Shown one piece after another: positions 7,757-16,046 of a DNA stretch of 64,000 bases. The first letter of the stretch is position 1. Each line of letters starts with the position of its first letter. Under the pieces are notes generated by a model. The model had not been told where the DNA came from, searched no databases, and worked only from the letters and a program-made list of their open reading frames with translations. This stretch comes from an uncultured Bacillota bacterium (GTDB taxonomy: Bacteria; Bacillota; Clostridia; Oscillospirales; Oscillospiraceae). Location of the stretch: the NCBI GenBank assembly GCA_947383275.1, contig CANDCW010000004.1, positions 1 to 64,000 on the forward strand. The letters are read 5' to 3'. The position numbers and the translations under genes are program-made.

Positions 7757-9508
7757 TTACATCTTCTCCGGCGCGGTGACGCCCAGCAGGTTCAAGCCGT
7801 TGGCCAGCACAGCCCGCACAGTATCGGCCAGCTTCAGCCGGGCGGACAGGATAGAGTCCTCCTCGCCCTTCAGGCGGCAGGCGTTATAGAAGCGGTGAAA
7901 GTCCCCGGCCAGGGCTGTAAGATAGCGGTTGATACGGCTGGGATCATAGTCCCTGGCGGCAAGATGCAGCTCGTCAGGATACTGGGCCAGCGACTTAATC
8001 AGGGCCAGCTCCTCGGGCGCGGCGAAACGGGCGGCGTCCACGTTCCCGGCGGCGGGGACCGCCGCCCCTTCCTCGGCCAGGCGGGCCAGCAGGGAACAGA
8101 TGCGGGCATGGGCGTACTGGACATAGTACACCGGGTTCTCGCTGTCCTGGCGGACAGCCAGGTCCAAATCAAAGTCCAGGGGACTGGAGGAGGCCCGGTT
8201 GTTGAAGTAGTACCGGGCGGCGTCCACGGAGATCTCGTCCAGCAGGTCGTGGAGGGCGATGGCCTTGCCTGTCCGCTTGGACATGCGCACCGGTTTTCCG
8301 TCCTGGAGGAGGTTGACCAGTTGCATCAGGACAATGACCAGGCGGTGGGAGCCGTCCAGGCCCAGGCCGTCCAGGGCGGCCTGGAGCCGGGCCACATGGC
8401 CGTGGTGGTCGGCCCCCCAGATGTTAATGACCTTGTCAAAGCCCCGCACCTGAAATTTGTTCCGGTGGTAGGCAATGTCAGCGGCAAAGTAGGTGTAGAA
8501 GCCGTTGGCGCGGCGCAGGACGTCGTCCTTCAGTTCCAGCTTGTCCACCTGCTCCTGGGTTTTACCCTCAGCCAGGTATTTTTTCTTGAGCAGCTGGGAG
8601 GTGTTCAGCCACAGCGCCCCGTCCTTCTCATAAGTCCAGCCCTGGTCTGTCAGCGACTGAACCGTCTCGGCCACGTAGCCGGAGGCGTGAAGGGAGGACT
8701 CCAAAAACCACTGATCATAAGAAATGCCGTACTTCTTCAGGTCGGCCTCCATCTTGGGGATGTTCTGCTCCAGGCCGTACTTGGCCATAGCGTCCAGCCA
8801 GGCCCCCTCCGGGGCCTCACTGGGAAAGCCGTCCCCGTTCCGGGCCAAAAAGCCCTGGGCCAGCTCCCTGATGTCGTCCCCGTGGTAGCCGTCCTCGGGG
8901 AAGGGGTAGTTTTCCTCGCCCAACGTGATCTGCATACAGCGGGCGTAGATGGACCGGGCAAACTTGTTGATCTGGTTGCCCGCGTCGTTGACATAGAACT
9001 CCTTCCAGACATTCCAGCCGTCCCGGGCCAGGACGTTGGCCAGGGTGTCCCCCAGCACGCCGCCCCGGGCGTTGCCCATGTGCATGGGGCCGGTGGGGTT
9101 GGCGGAGACAAATTCTACCATTGCCCTTCTGCCGCCGCCCTCGGTTCCGGAGCCGTAAGAAGCGCCCTCCGCCTCAATAACAGACAGCACCTCTTTGTAC
9201 CACCTGGGGCCCAGGGTAAAGTTGAGAAATCCGGGGCCGGCCACCTCTGCCCGGTTGAAAAAGCTGCCCTCAAGCTCCAGATTGTCTACAATGGCCTGGG
9301 CAATTTGACGCGGGGCCATATGCAGGGTCTTGGCCCCCGCCATAGCGAAGGAGGAAGCGTAGTCCCCATGAGCGGTGTCCTTGGGAATTTCGATGGTAGA
9401 ATGTACCTGAGCCCCGGCGGGCAGGGTCCCGGCGGCCGCAGCCTTCTCATAGGCGGCCTGGGTCAGGCTGGCTACCTGGTCCTTGGCGGACTGGATCATA
9501 TTTACCAT
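7757..9508 (-). CDS. argS: Arginyl-tRNA synthetase
   Basis: 583 aa, class I aminoacyl-tRNA synthetase that charges tRNA-Arg. The HIGH-type motif is HMGNARGG within PTGPMHMGNARGG, the KMSKS-type loop is RMSKRTGKAI, and the C-terminal anticodon-binding DALR region runs to the end. I chose the ATG at 9508 (MVNMIQSAKD): AGGTG lies 7 bases before it, whereas the 19 codons upstream look non-coding. A 9-bp hairpin lies in the 53-base gap to the upstream DUF1934 gene. Confidence 0.96.
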   Translation of the reverse strand: MVNMIQSAKDQVASLTQAAYEKAAAAGTLPAGAQVHSTIEIPKDTAHGDYASSFAMAGAKTLHMAPRQIAQAIVDNLELEGSFFNRAEVAGPGFLNFTLGPRWYKEVLSVIEAEGASYGSGTEGGGRRAMVEFVSANPTGPMHMGNARGGVLGDTLANVLARDGWNVWKEFYVNDAGNQINKFARSIYARCMQITLGEENYPFPEDGYHGDDIRELAQGFLARNGDGFPSEAPEGAWLDAMAKYGLEQNIPKMEADLKKYGISYDQWFLESSLHASGYVAETVQSLTDQGWTYEKDGALWLNTSQLLKKKYLAEGKTQEQVDKLELKDDVLRRANGFYTYFAADIAYHRNKFQVRGFDKVINIWGADHHGHVARLQAALDGLGLDGSHRLVIVLMQLVNLLQDGKPVRMSKRTGKAIALHDLLDEISVDAARYYFNNRASSSPLDFDLDLAVRQDSENPVYYVQYAHARICSLLARLAEEGAAVPAAGNVDAARFAAPEELALIKSLAQYPDELHLAARDYDPSRINRYLTALAGDFHRFYNACRLKGEEDSILSARLKLADTVRAVLANGLNLLGVTAPEKM

Positions 9509-9533
9509 TTGTTTGCACCTCGTTTTTTGTGCT

Positions 9534-9554
9534 GGCCCGCCCTCTGGGCGGGCC
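9534..9554 (-). other. GC-rich hairpin between the DUF1934 gene and argS
   Basis: GGCCCGCCC and its exact complement flank a 3-base loop. On the minus strand it is followed by A residues rather than T residues, so it does not look like an intrinsic terminator. It may be an RNA-processing or stability element in the argS leader. Confidence 0.5.
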
Positions 9555-9561
9555 GCCCGAT

Positions 9562-10011
9562 TCACTGTTTTAAGCTGCCCGTGCCGCCTTCCGCCTCCCT
9601 CACATTGATGCGGAAGATGTTGCGGCCAGCCAGGGCGTGGTCCACCTCAACAGCGTAGTCTACCTCGATGTCGCCCCCCTGGTCGGTGAGCTTGGCCAAC
9701 AGGTGGCGGGTATTCACCCCGATGGTCATTGCGCCATATGGTGTATTGTACATGGAGAGATGGCGGCGCCCCTCCTGGAACACCATCTGGGAGTTGAACT
9801 CCCCCACCCGCATCAGGGTGACCTGCGCTCCGTCCACCTGGATGGTGGTAAGCGTGCCGCCCAGGCCGGTGAGCTCGCTCTCCTGATAGGACAGGGTGTA
9901 GCTCTCGCCGTCCCGGCTCAGCCGGCCCTCGGTGACCAGTTCCACGATGTCGGGGGGCGTACCCTCGTATTTTTGCATCCCCTTGATGGAGATGACCACT
10001 TCCTTTTCCAT
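9562..10011 (-). CDS. DUF1934 domain protein (YwiB-like beta-barrel)
   Basis: 149 aa. The sequence pattern (MEKEVVISIKGMQ at the start, alternating beta-strand segments, FQEGRRHLSMYNTPYG and IGVNTRHL in the middle) matches the small calycin-like DUF1934 proteins that commonly sit next to argS in Firmicutes. Function is unknown; it has no signal peptide or membrane segment. The start at 10011 has GGAGG 8 bases upstream; an in-frame ATG further upstream at 10086 has no such site. Confidence 0.8.
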   Translation of the reverse strand: MEKEVVISIKGMQKYEGTPPDIVELVTEGRLSRDGESYTLSYQESELTGLGGTLTTIQVDGAQVTLMRVGEFNSQMVFQEGRRHLSMYNTPYGAMTIGVNTRHLLAKLTDQGGDIEVDYAVEVDHALAGRNIFRINVREAEGGTGSLKQ

Positions 10012-10077
10012 AGGGAGGTCCTCCAATATCCGGTAATTTTCATCCGGCGGGGTGTTCCCGCCAGGTGAGTCGGAGGT

Positions 10078-10106
10078 ATTATACACATTTTGGCTCTCTA
10101 TGTAAA
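10078..10106 (-). promoter_or_regulatory. Sigma-A-type promoter for DUF1934-argS-Nudix
   Basis: On the minus strand TTTACA (10106-10101), a 17-base spacer, then TATAAT (10083-10078), about 67 bases before the DUF1934 start. Confidence 0.75.
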
Positions 10107-10124
10107 GCGGCTATTTCATTGTAT

Positions 10125-10159
10125 GGCAAATTGCCTGAAAAAACAAGAGAAATTGCCTG
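10125..10159. repeat. Two copies of AAATTGCCTG, 22 bp apart, between divergent promoters
   Basis: Exact 10-bp direct repeats at 10128-10137 and 10150-10159. The first sits in an 11-bp palindrome (GGCAAATTGCC, 10125-10135). They lie between the promoters for the DUF1934 gene and the small gene at 10239, as a shared operator might. Confidence 0.5.
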
Positions 10160-10169
10160 GTTTCTCCAT

Positions 10170-10197
10170 TTGACAAATTGAAAATGGAGGCTATAAT
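10170..10197 (+). promoter_or_regulatory. Consensus sigma-A promoter for the 137-aa unknown gene
   Basis: TTGACA (10170-10175), 16-base spacer, TATAAT (10192-10197). Both hexamers match consensus exactly, so this should be a strong promoter. Confidence 0.85.
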
Positions 10198-10238
10198 GCT
10201 ATATGAACGACTTTATGTCTGGAGAGGAGGCGCCCTCC

Positions 10239-10652
10239 ATGAATTTGGAGCTGAGCAAAAAGCAGTTTCGCCGGCTGCTGGACCTGGTGTATATCGGAAA
10301 CTGGATTTTGAACTCCACGCGCGGGGACCAGCGCTTTGCCGACTACGACAAGGTGGAGAGCCTGCTTTTCAGCCGCGCGGCCCTGGAGGGCATGCCCCAG
10401 CTGGCGGAACTGTATCAGGGCGAGGTAATCCCCTCCCGCGCCTTTGTGGAGGGGGGCATCCACGAGGCCATTGTAGAGTATGAGAACAACGTGTTCTTTG
10501 AGATCCTGGCCGAGGACCTGGCCCGCCGGGACATGGACGACGCCCCCATCGACGAGACCAACTACGCCGAGCTCACCAGCCGTATCGACGCCTACATCGC
10601 CGAGTTTGAGGAGCACGGGACAGACAACATCCTGATAGACATTGAGGACTAA
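10239..10652 (+). CDS. Conserved-looking small cytoplasmic protein of unknown function
   Basis: 137 aa, start chosen at 10239 because AGGAGG lies 8 bases upstream. I do not recognise a family. It is acidic towards the C-terminus, has no signal peptide or membrane helix, and looks mainly alpha-helical (N-terminus MNLELSKKQFRRLLDLVYIG). It has a consensus promoter and its own terminator, so it is a single-gene transcript and probably well expressed. No neighbour suggests a role. Confidence 0.8.
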   Translation: MNLELSKKQFRRLLDLVYIGNWILNSTRGDQRFADYDKVESLLFSRAALEGMPQLAELYQGEVIPSRAFVEGGIHEAIVEYENNVFFEILAEDLARRDMDDAPIDETNYAELTSRIDAYIAEFEEHGTDNILIDIED

Positions 10653-10682
10653 AAAAATCCCCGCCCGCGGCGGGGATTTTTT
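10652..10682. terminator. Bidirectional intrinsic terminator
   Basis: Stem TCCCCGCC / GGCGGGGA with a 3-base loop, flanked by A6 on the left and T6 on the right. It closes the 137-aa gene on the plus strand and the zinc-transporter/polysaccharide operon on the minus strand. Confidence 0.92.
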
Positions 10683-11523
10683 ATGCTTTCCGAACCAAAA
10701 ACGTAGCCGCGAACCATATGGCCAGATACAATGTGATGGCCGCGCCGGCGGAGCCGCCCAGGTAATAGGAAGTCATCAGTCCGGCCACTCCGGCCAGCAT
10801 GGCCCCCAGCAGGGAGAACAGATGGTACTGCCGCATATTCCGGGCCACATTCCGGGCCGCAGCAGCGGGGAGGACCAGCAGGGAGTTGATGACCAGAAGC
10901 CCCACCCAGGTCATGGACAGGGTGACCACCACGGCGATGGCCAGGTCAAATACCGTCTCCTGCCAAAAGACCCGGATTCCCCGGCTGTCAGCCAGAGCCG
11001 GATGGACGGCGGAGAGCATCAGCTGATTAAAGCAGGCCAGCCATAGCAGAACCACCAGCAGCAGGATCAGGGCCAGCAGTCCTGCCTTGGCGGGCTCCAC
11101 GGAGAGAATATCCCCCACCAGCAGGGAATTAAAGCGGGTAAAGGACCGCCCGTTCAAGGTGGACAGAAAAATGCCCAGGGCCACCGCAGTGGAGGAAAAC
11201 ACCCCGATCACTGTGTCGCTGGCCAGGGCGGTGCGGCATTTGACCACATTAAAGAGCAACGCAAACAGGATGGCAAACATCACTGCCGCCCAGGTGGGTT
11301 CATGGAAGCCGCAGATGGCGCCGATGGCCATGCCGGTGAAAGCGGAGTGGCCAAGGGCGTCGGAAAAGAAGGACATGCGGCTGTGGACCACCATGGTGGA
11401 CAAAATGCCGAACAGAGGGGTGATGACCAGCACTGCAAGCAGGGCGTTTTTCATGAAGAACATGGCCCCCGGCTGGGCCCACTCGAAGGGGAGCAGATCC
11501 ACCAGCGCGTACCAGATACTCAT
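10681..11523 (-). CDS. znuB: Zinc/manganese ABC transporter permease, ZnuB family
   Basis: 280 aa with about eight hydrophobic segments, the ABC-3 membrane component of metal importers. The family stretch MVVHSRMSFFSDALGHSAFTG is present near residue 46. Last gene of the operon; its start overlaps the ATPase gene by 4 bp. Zinc is more likely than manganese given the His-rich loop of the partner binding protein, but the metal is not fixed by the permease sequence. Confidence 0.9.
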   Translation of the reverse strand: MSIWYALVDLLPFEWAQPGAMFFMKNALLAVLVITPLFGILSTMVVHSRMSFFSDALGHSAFTGMAIGAICGFHEPTWAAVMFAILFALLFNVVKCRTALASDTVIGVFSSTAVALGIFLSTLNGRSFTRFNSLLVGDILSVEPAKAGLLALILLLVVLLWLACFNQLMLSAVHPALADSRGIRVFWQETVFDLAIAVVVTLSMTWVGLLVINSLLVLPAAAARNVARNMRQYHLFSLLGAMLAGVAGLMTSYYLGGSAGAAITLYLAIWFAATFLVRKA

Positions 11524-12323
11524 GCTCCTCCCCCCTTTCCCATCCGCAGATGGAAGGTATCGTAGAACTCCGGCGAGGACAGTACCTCGTCCGGAGGGCC
11601 GGATTTCAGCACCCGGCGGTTAAGCAGGATCACCTTGTCAGCGAACTGCCCCAGGGTGGCGAAGTCATGGGTGGACAGGAAGATAGACAGGTCGTACTGG
11701 GTGCGCAGCTCGTCCAGCATGTCCAGCAGCTGGTGCTCCCCCTCGATGTCCACTCCGGACAGGGGCTCGTCTAAAATGAGGATATGAGGCACCGGCTCCA
11801 GAGCCAGAGCCAGCAGCACCCGTTGAAGCTGGCCCCCGGACAGCCCTCCCATGGGCCGGTCAAGGAGGTCCTCTCCGTGGACCCGGGCCAGGCAGGCAGC
11901 GGCCCGGTCCCGGTATTTTTGGGGGATGGGCAGCCACACCGGAAACCGTGCGGTGGCGGCTGTGAAGAAGTCCAGGACAGACACCGGGTCCCCCCGGTCG
12001 AAGCTGGGGGCCTGGGGGACGTACCCCACCAGGGGCCGGGCCCCGCCGGTTATCTCCCCGTTGGCCAGCCGGATGGCTGGGCCTCCGGCGGGGGAGAAGG
12101 TGATCTTCCCCTTGTAGCTCATCTGGCCCAGGATGCTGCGGAACAGGGTGGACTTTCCCGCTCCGTTGGGGCCGATGAGGGCCACGATCTCCCCGCAGTG
12201 GAGGTGGAAGGACACGTCCTCCAGGATGGAGTCCCCCTGGAGCCGGACGTTCAGCCCCTCCAGCTTCAGACAACAGGAGTCGGCACAGCCTGCGGCCAGC
12301 TTTCCATGTTTGATTTTTCTCAT
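11520..12323 (-). CDS. znuC: Zinc/manganese ABC transporter ATP-binding protein, ZnuC family
   Basis: 267 aa. Walker A is GPNGAGKST, the ABC signature LSGGQLQRV, Walker B ILILDEPLSG, and the H-loop STHDF. It powers metal import through the adjacent ZnuB. I set the start at the ATG at 12323, which overlaps the stop of znuA as ATGA; a longer in-frame reading into znuA is not credible. The first 20 residues are basic and precede the first beta-strand of the ABC domain. Confidence 0.92.
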   Translation of the reverse strand: MRKIKHGKLAAGCADSCCLKLEGLNVRLQGDSILEDVSFHLHCGEIVALIGPNGAGKSTLFRSILGQMSYKGKITFSPAGGPAIRLANGEITGGARPLVGYVPQAPSFDRGDPVSVLDFFTAATARFPVWLPIPQKYRDRAAACLARVHGEDLLDRPMGGLSGGQLQRVLLALALEPVPHILILDEPLSGVDIEGEHQLLDMLDELRTQYDLSIFLSTHDFATLGQFADKVILLNRRVLKSGPPDEVLSSPEFYDTFHLRMGKGGGA

Positions 12324-13276
12324 CCTTGTTGGACCACTTCTTTCCCGGCAAAGCCGTTGATGATGACCGCTGCGTTTTCGGTGATTCCGCTCAGGTAATT
12401 GCCGATGCTGTTGTCCGGACCGTCCATCAGCATGTTCAGTTGGGCTATCTGGCATCCTGTCTCCCGGGCGATGGCGGCGGCAGTGGCATCGGAGCCGTTG
12501 ACCTCGGTGAAAATCACCGGAATCTCGTATTCCCGTACCAGCTGGGTAATTTCCACAATCTCATGGGCGCTGGCCTCACTGCCCGCCTCCTCTTCAATGG
12601 CGGCCAGCAGGGTCAGGCCATAGGCGTCAGCAAAGTACTGAAAGCCATCGTGGAAGGTAATCAGCCCCAGAGCCTTGGTTCCGCGCTTGGTTCCGTACTC
12701 CTCCACCAGCTCCCGGGCCGTGTTGTCCCGCGCCAGGAGCAGCGTCTGAGCGCCAGCGGAATTTTGGGCATAGACCTCCTGGCGGTCCGGGTCCAGCTCA
12801 GACAGGCCCGCCGCCAGATTTCTCACCATCTGCTCCGCCCGGCGAGGGTCCATCCAGTAGTGGGGGTCCCAGTGGCCGTGGTCGTGGCCGTCCTCCTCCC
12901 CCTCCTCGTGGTGGTGGGACAGGTTCTCCAGCAGCTCCACCCCCTCGGAGCAGTCGATGACCTGGGCGCTGGAGGTCTCCAGCGCATCCTCCAAAAATTC
13001 CTCCAGCCCCGCGCCGTTGACGGCGATGATGTCTGCCCGATCCAGCTTTTTCATGTCCCCTATGGACAGGGTGTAGTCGTGGAGGCAACTGGTGCTTCCG
13101 GTGTCCAGCCGCTCCACAGACACGCCGTCCACCCCCTCCGCAACGGCGGAGGCAAACAGGTAAATGGGGTAGGTGGTACACACTACCGTAAGCCGGGCGT
13201 CCTCCGCCGGCGGGGTGCAGGAGGGGAGGGCCAAGAGCAGGGCGGCCAGCAGGGCGGCCAGCAGAAGTTTCCTCAT
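12320..13276 (-). CDS. znuA: Zinc ABC transporter substrate-binding lipoprotein, ZnuA family
   Basis: 318 aa. A hydrophobic N-terminus ends in the lipobox LPSC (Cys20), so it is a membrane-anchored lipoprotein. The cluster A-I metal-binding fold is present, with a His/Asp/Glu-rich loop at residues ~121-139 (HHHEEGEEDGHDHGH), a feature of zinc-specific ZnuA proteins. It delivers metal to ZnuB. It overlaps the upstream csaB fusion gene by 4 bp, placing zinc uptake in the same transcript as wall-polymer synthesis. Confidence 0.92.
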   Translation of the reverse strand: MRKLLLAALLAALLLALPSCTPPAEDARLTVVCTTYPIYLFASAVAEGVDGVSVERLDTGSTSCLHDYTLSIGDMKKLDRADIIAVNGAGLEEFLEDALETSSAQVIDCSEGVELLENLSHHHEEGEEDGHDHGHWDPHYWMDPRRAEQMVRNLAAGLSELDPDRQEVYAQNSAGAQTLLLARDNTARELVEEYGTKRGTKALGLITFHDGFQYFADAYGLTLLAAIEEEAGSEASAHEIVEITQLVREYEIPVIFTEVNGSDATAAAIARETGCQIAQLNMLMDGPDNSIGNYLSGITENAAVIINGFAGKEVVQQG

Positions 13277-15480
13277 GGCTTTGTCCTTTCCAGCAGCTCC
13301 AGCAGCAGCCGCTCATTTTCCTTGGCGGTCTCGCTCAACTGGGCGGATTTTTCCCGCAGGCGGGCCAGGACGGCGTCGTAATCCCCCATCAGGGCATCGG
13401 CCCGGCGGATGGCCCCGGCCGCATCGAAGGCCTCTACATTCCCAGCGGCGGGCAGGTCCAGCTCCTCCAGGTAGCTGGCTACCTTGGGGTCGTAGACCAG
13501 CCCCATGGAGGGCACCGCCATCCGGGCGGCAAAAATCAGCGTGTGGAGGCGCATGGCCAGACACAGCCTGGCTTGACCCAAGACGCCCATCAGCTCCCGG
13601 GGGGTGCAAGGGATGTCCAGCACACAGGCCGGCTCCTCCATCTGGGACAGTACCCGGGCGGTAGCCTGGCGGTCCCGCTGGGGCTGCATCAGCAGAAAGA
13701 GCACTTCCAGCCCGTGCCTGTTCCGAAGGTGGTCGCAAAGGGAAGCCAGCTGTGTGTAAAAATTATCCACATTGTGCCAATCCCGGACGGACACGGCTAC
13801 AAAGGGCTTCCCGGCGGGCAGGCCGGCGGTTTTCAGCAGCTCCAGGGACCGCTCCCGGCCGGCCGGCTCCAGGTGGAACACCGGGTCAGCTGTAACCACG
13901 GCCGGGCGGGTGATGCCCATCTGCTTCAGCTCCATGGCGGAGGCGTGGTCCCGGAGGGTGACCAGCGCCGCCCGCTCCACCACCTGCCTCACCCGGCGGC
14001 GGTTGGCCGGTTTGCGCACGGGCCCGATGCCGTTGGCGTAGAGCATCACCGGCTTGCGCAGCCACTGAGCGCAGCGGATGACGGACAGGTAGTACAGTAG
14101 CGACCGGGTGGAGGTGGTGTCCTGAAGCAGGCTTCCGCCTCCGGACAGCAGCACATCCCCTCGGCGCAGGGCGGAAAACACCCGCAGTACCCGGAACCGG
14201 GGGATGGCGTCCAGGCCATACTGCTTTTTGGTCTGCTCTGGGTCGTTGGACAGCACGGTGACCGACACCTCATCGCTGGCGGAGCGTATGGCCTGCTGGA
14301 TAGAGTCTAAAATGGCGTCGTCCCCGGCGTTGCCAAAGCCGTAGTAGCCGCTCATGACCACCCGGTATTTCTTCCTGCGTACCTTGGCGTAGACCGACAG
14401 GGCGTCGTCGGCCATACGGCTGACGGAGTAGCGCTCCCGTACCACCTGACGGCCATAGAGGCCCAGCTCCTTCTTTTGCTCGGAGGAGAGGGCCAGAGCG
14501 GAGGCCACGGCCTGGAACAGTTGGTCCTCAGTGGATACCGGGTCGGTGCGGCAGCAGAAGTTTGTGTCCACAGCCTTTTCCAGCAGCTCTGGGACAAACA
14601 GGCCGGTGTGGCCCTGGGCGCCTGAGAGAACTGCCGGTTTTCCTGCGGCCATGGCCTCCAGCGCCGAGCGGGATACCCCTACAAACAGGTCGCAGGCGGC
14701 GACCAGGCGGTTGATGTCGGTGCGGGGGCCGGTGAGGACCAGGCAGGCCCGCCCCATCGCCTCATTGACCTCGGCGGCCCGGGCGGACAGCTCTGCAAAG
14801 GAGTCGCCGCCCCCGGTGATGACAATACGAACACCCGGGAATTTCTCAGACAGCCGGGGTGCCAGCACAATGAGCTGCCGGGCGGTGTGGGAGGGTTCCC
14901 GGTCCAGGCGGCTGACATGGCCTACCACTGGAGCATCTCCCAGGCCCAGTTCGGTGCGGATTGCATCCCCCTGGGTCTCTGGAGAAAACTTATCCGTATC
15001 GATGCCGTTGATGGTCAGGGTGATCCGGTCAGCGGGGATGCCGTACTGCTCGGTCAGGTAGTCCCGGATATCCTCCGACACGGCCAGGGTGCGCTCTCCC
15101 CAGTTGGACAGCAGTTTCAGCGCTCCGCTCACCTGATATACCCCGTGGCAGGAGGTGACAAAGGAAAAGTGGTATCTGTGCCGCAGCATCCCGCACAAAA
15201 ACGCGGGGATGCGGGCATGGGCATGGACCACATCGGGCCGCTCCTGGGCGATGACCTGCCCCAGGATGCGCCGGGCCCGGTTCATTGCCGCCGCGCTACG
15301 CTGATGGAGGGGAGCCGTATAGTGGCGGATGCCAGCCGCCTCCGCCTCTGGGACATAGACGCCCCCGTTGGAGACGATTACAATATCGTGGCCCCGGTGC
15401 TTCAGCTCCTTGGCCAGCTCTACGATATGGGTTTCCGCCCCGCCGATATCCAGGCCCATGGTGGCCATTAGTATTTTCAC
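13273..15480 (-). CDS. csaB: Fusion of a GT4 glycosyltransferase and polysaccharide pyruvyl transferase CsaB
   Basis: 735 aa. Residues ~1-365 are a GT-B fold family 4 glycosyltransferase (MGLDIGGAETHIVELAKEL at the start; LVLTGPRTDINRLVAACD and VSRSALEAMAAGKPAV in the donor-binding half). From about residue 368 a CsaB-type pyruvyl transferase begins (VVMSGYYGFGNAGDDAIL) and continues to the end. CsaB adds a ketal pyruvate to secondary cell-wall polymers, making them ligands for SLH domains. The GTG start at 15480 has AAGGAGG 11 bases upstream. No frameshift separates the halves. Acceptor and sugar are not predictable from the sequence. Confidence 0.88.
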   Translation of the reverse strand: MKILMATMGLDIGGAETHIVELAKELKHRGHDIVIVSNGGVYVPEAEAAGIRHYTAPLHQRSAAAMNRARRILGQVIAQERPDVVHAHARIPAFLCGMLRHRYHFSFVTSCHGVYQVSGALKLLSNWGERTLAVSEDIRDYLTEQYGIPADRITLTINGIDTDKFSPETQGDAIRTELGLGDAPVVGHVSRLDREPSHTARQLIVLAPRLSEKFPGVRIVITGGGDSFAELSARAAEVNEAMGRACLVLTGPRTDINRLVAACDLFVGVSRSALEAMAAGKPAVLSGAQGHTGLFVPELLEKAVDTNFCCRTDPVSTEDQLFQAVASALALSSEQKKELGLYGRQVVRERYSVSRMADDALSVYAKVRRKKYRVVMSGYYGFGNAGDDAILDSIQQAIRSASDEVSVTVLSNDPEQTKKQYGLDAIPRFRVLRVFSALRRGDVLLSGGGSLLQDTTSTRSLLYYLSVIRCAQWLRKPVMLYANGIGPVRKPANRRRVRQVVERAALVTLRDHASAMELKQMGITRPAVVTADPVFHLEPAGRERSLELLKTAGLPAGKPFVAVSVRDWHNVDNFYTQLASLCDHLRNRHGLEVLFLLMQPQRDRQATARVLSQMEEPACVLDIPCTPRELMGVLGQARLCLAMRLHTLIFAARMAVPSMGLVYDPKVASYLEELDLPAAGNVEAFDAAGAIRRADALMGDYDAVLARLREKSAQLSETAKENERLLLELLERTKP

Positions 15481-15506
15481 GGCTTGACCGACCTCCTTAG
15501 CTGGTG

Positions 15507-15533
15507 ATAGGGGCGCACGCTGTGCGCCCCTAT
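15507..15533. other. 12-bp perfect hairpin upstream of the csaB fusion
   Basis: ATAGGGGCGCAC and its complement around a 3-base loop, in the only sizeable gap (62 bases) of the murJ-to-znuB operon. No T-run follows on either strand, so it is not a classical terminator. It could be a processing site or a short dispersed repeat; no second copy was noticed here. Confidence 0.6.
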
Positions 15534-15542
15534 ACGGAATTC

Positions 15543-16046
15543 TTAAAAAATTTCGCAGACCGTTCCCACAAAGTCAGCCCGTTTGGTGGCGTAATTCCGG
15601 GAGGAATTGATTCCCAGATCGTATACCCGGTTGATAGAGTAGCTCCGGCCCGATACCAGGCCGCTGCCCTCCACGGTGATGAGCAGGTCCACGGTATCCT
15701 CGGCCTCTACCAGGGCAGCGGTGCCATCGCCCAGCTCATCGGCCACCTTAGTGCCGGGGGTGCGTTCCACCTCCACCAGGGTGATGCGCCCGATGGGCTT
15801 TCCGCCGCTGGAGTAGCCCTGGTCGTAGAGATAGTCCTCCTCCAGAATGGCGTCGGCCACGTAATTGTCAATCCCCTGCGCCCGGATCTGGAAGACGATG
15901 GGCCGTTCTGTTACGGAGGCGCCGGTGTGGGTCTGCCGGCCCTTGAAGTACAGCGCGGCGGCCATCACAATAACCACGGCGATGACCAGCACGTCGATGA
16001 TGCTGATTTTGCCGAACAGACGCCCGTTCCGATCAATGATCTTCAT
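15543..16046 (-). CDS. DUF4330 family membrane-anchored protein (second of two)
   Basis: 167 aa. A short cytoplasmic N-terminus, one hydrophobic helix (IDVLVIAVVIVMAAALYF, residues ~17-34), then a beta-rich extracytoplasmic part. The opening LFGKISIIDVLVI is typical of DUF4330. Function unknown. It overlaps the preceding DUF4330 gene by 4 bp and sits between a glycosyltransferase and the csaB fusion, which points to a role in wall-polymer export or assembly (inference). Confidence 0.8.
   Translation of the reverse strand: MKIIDRNGRLFGKISIIDVLVIAVVIVMAAALYFKGRQTHTGASVTERPIVFQIRAQGIDNYVADAILEEDYLYDQGYSSGGKPIGRITLVEVERTPGTKVADELGDGTAALVEAEDTVDLLITVEGSGLVSGRSYSINRVYDLGINSSRNYATKRADFVGTVCEIF

Noticed and set aside
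9534..9554. GC-rich hairpin read as a terminator before argS
   Set aside because: On the transcribed strand it is followed by A residues, not T residues.
7199..9658. An 819-codon open frame on the plus strand opposite argS and the Nudix gene
   Set aside because: It mirrors high-GC coding sequence on the other strand, has no family match or ribosome site, and argS and the Nudix hydrolase are certain.
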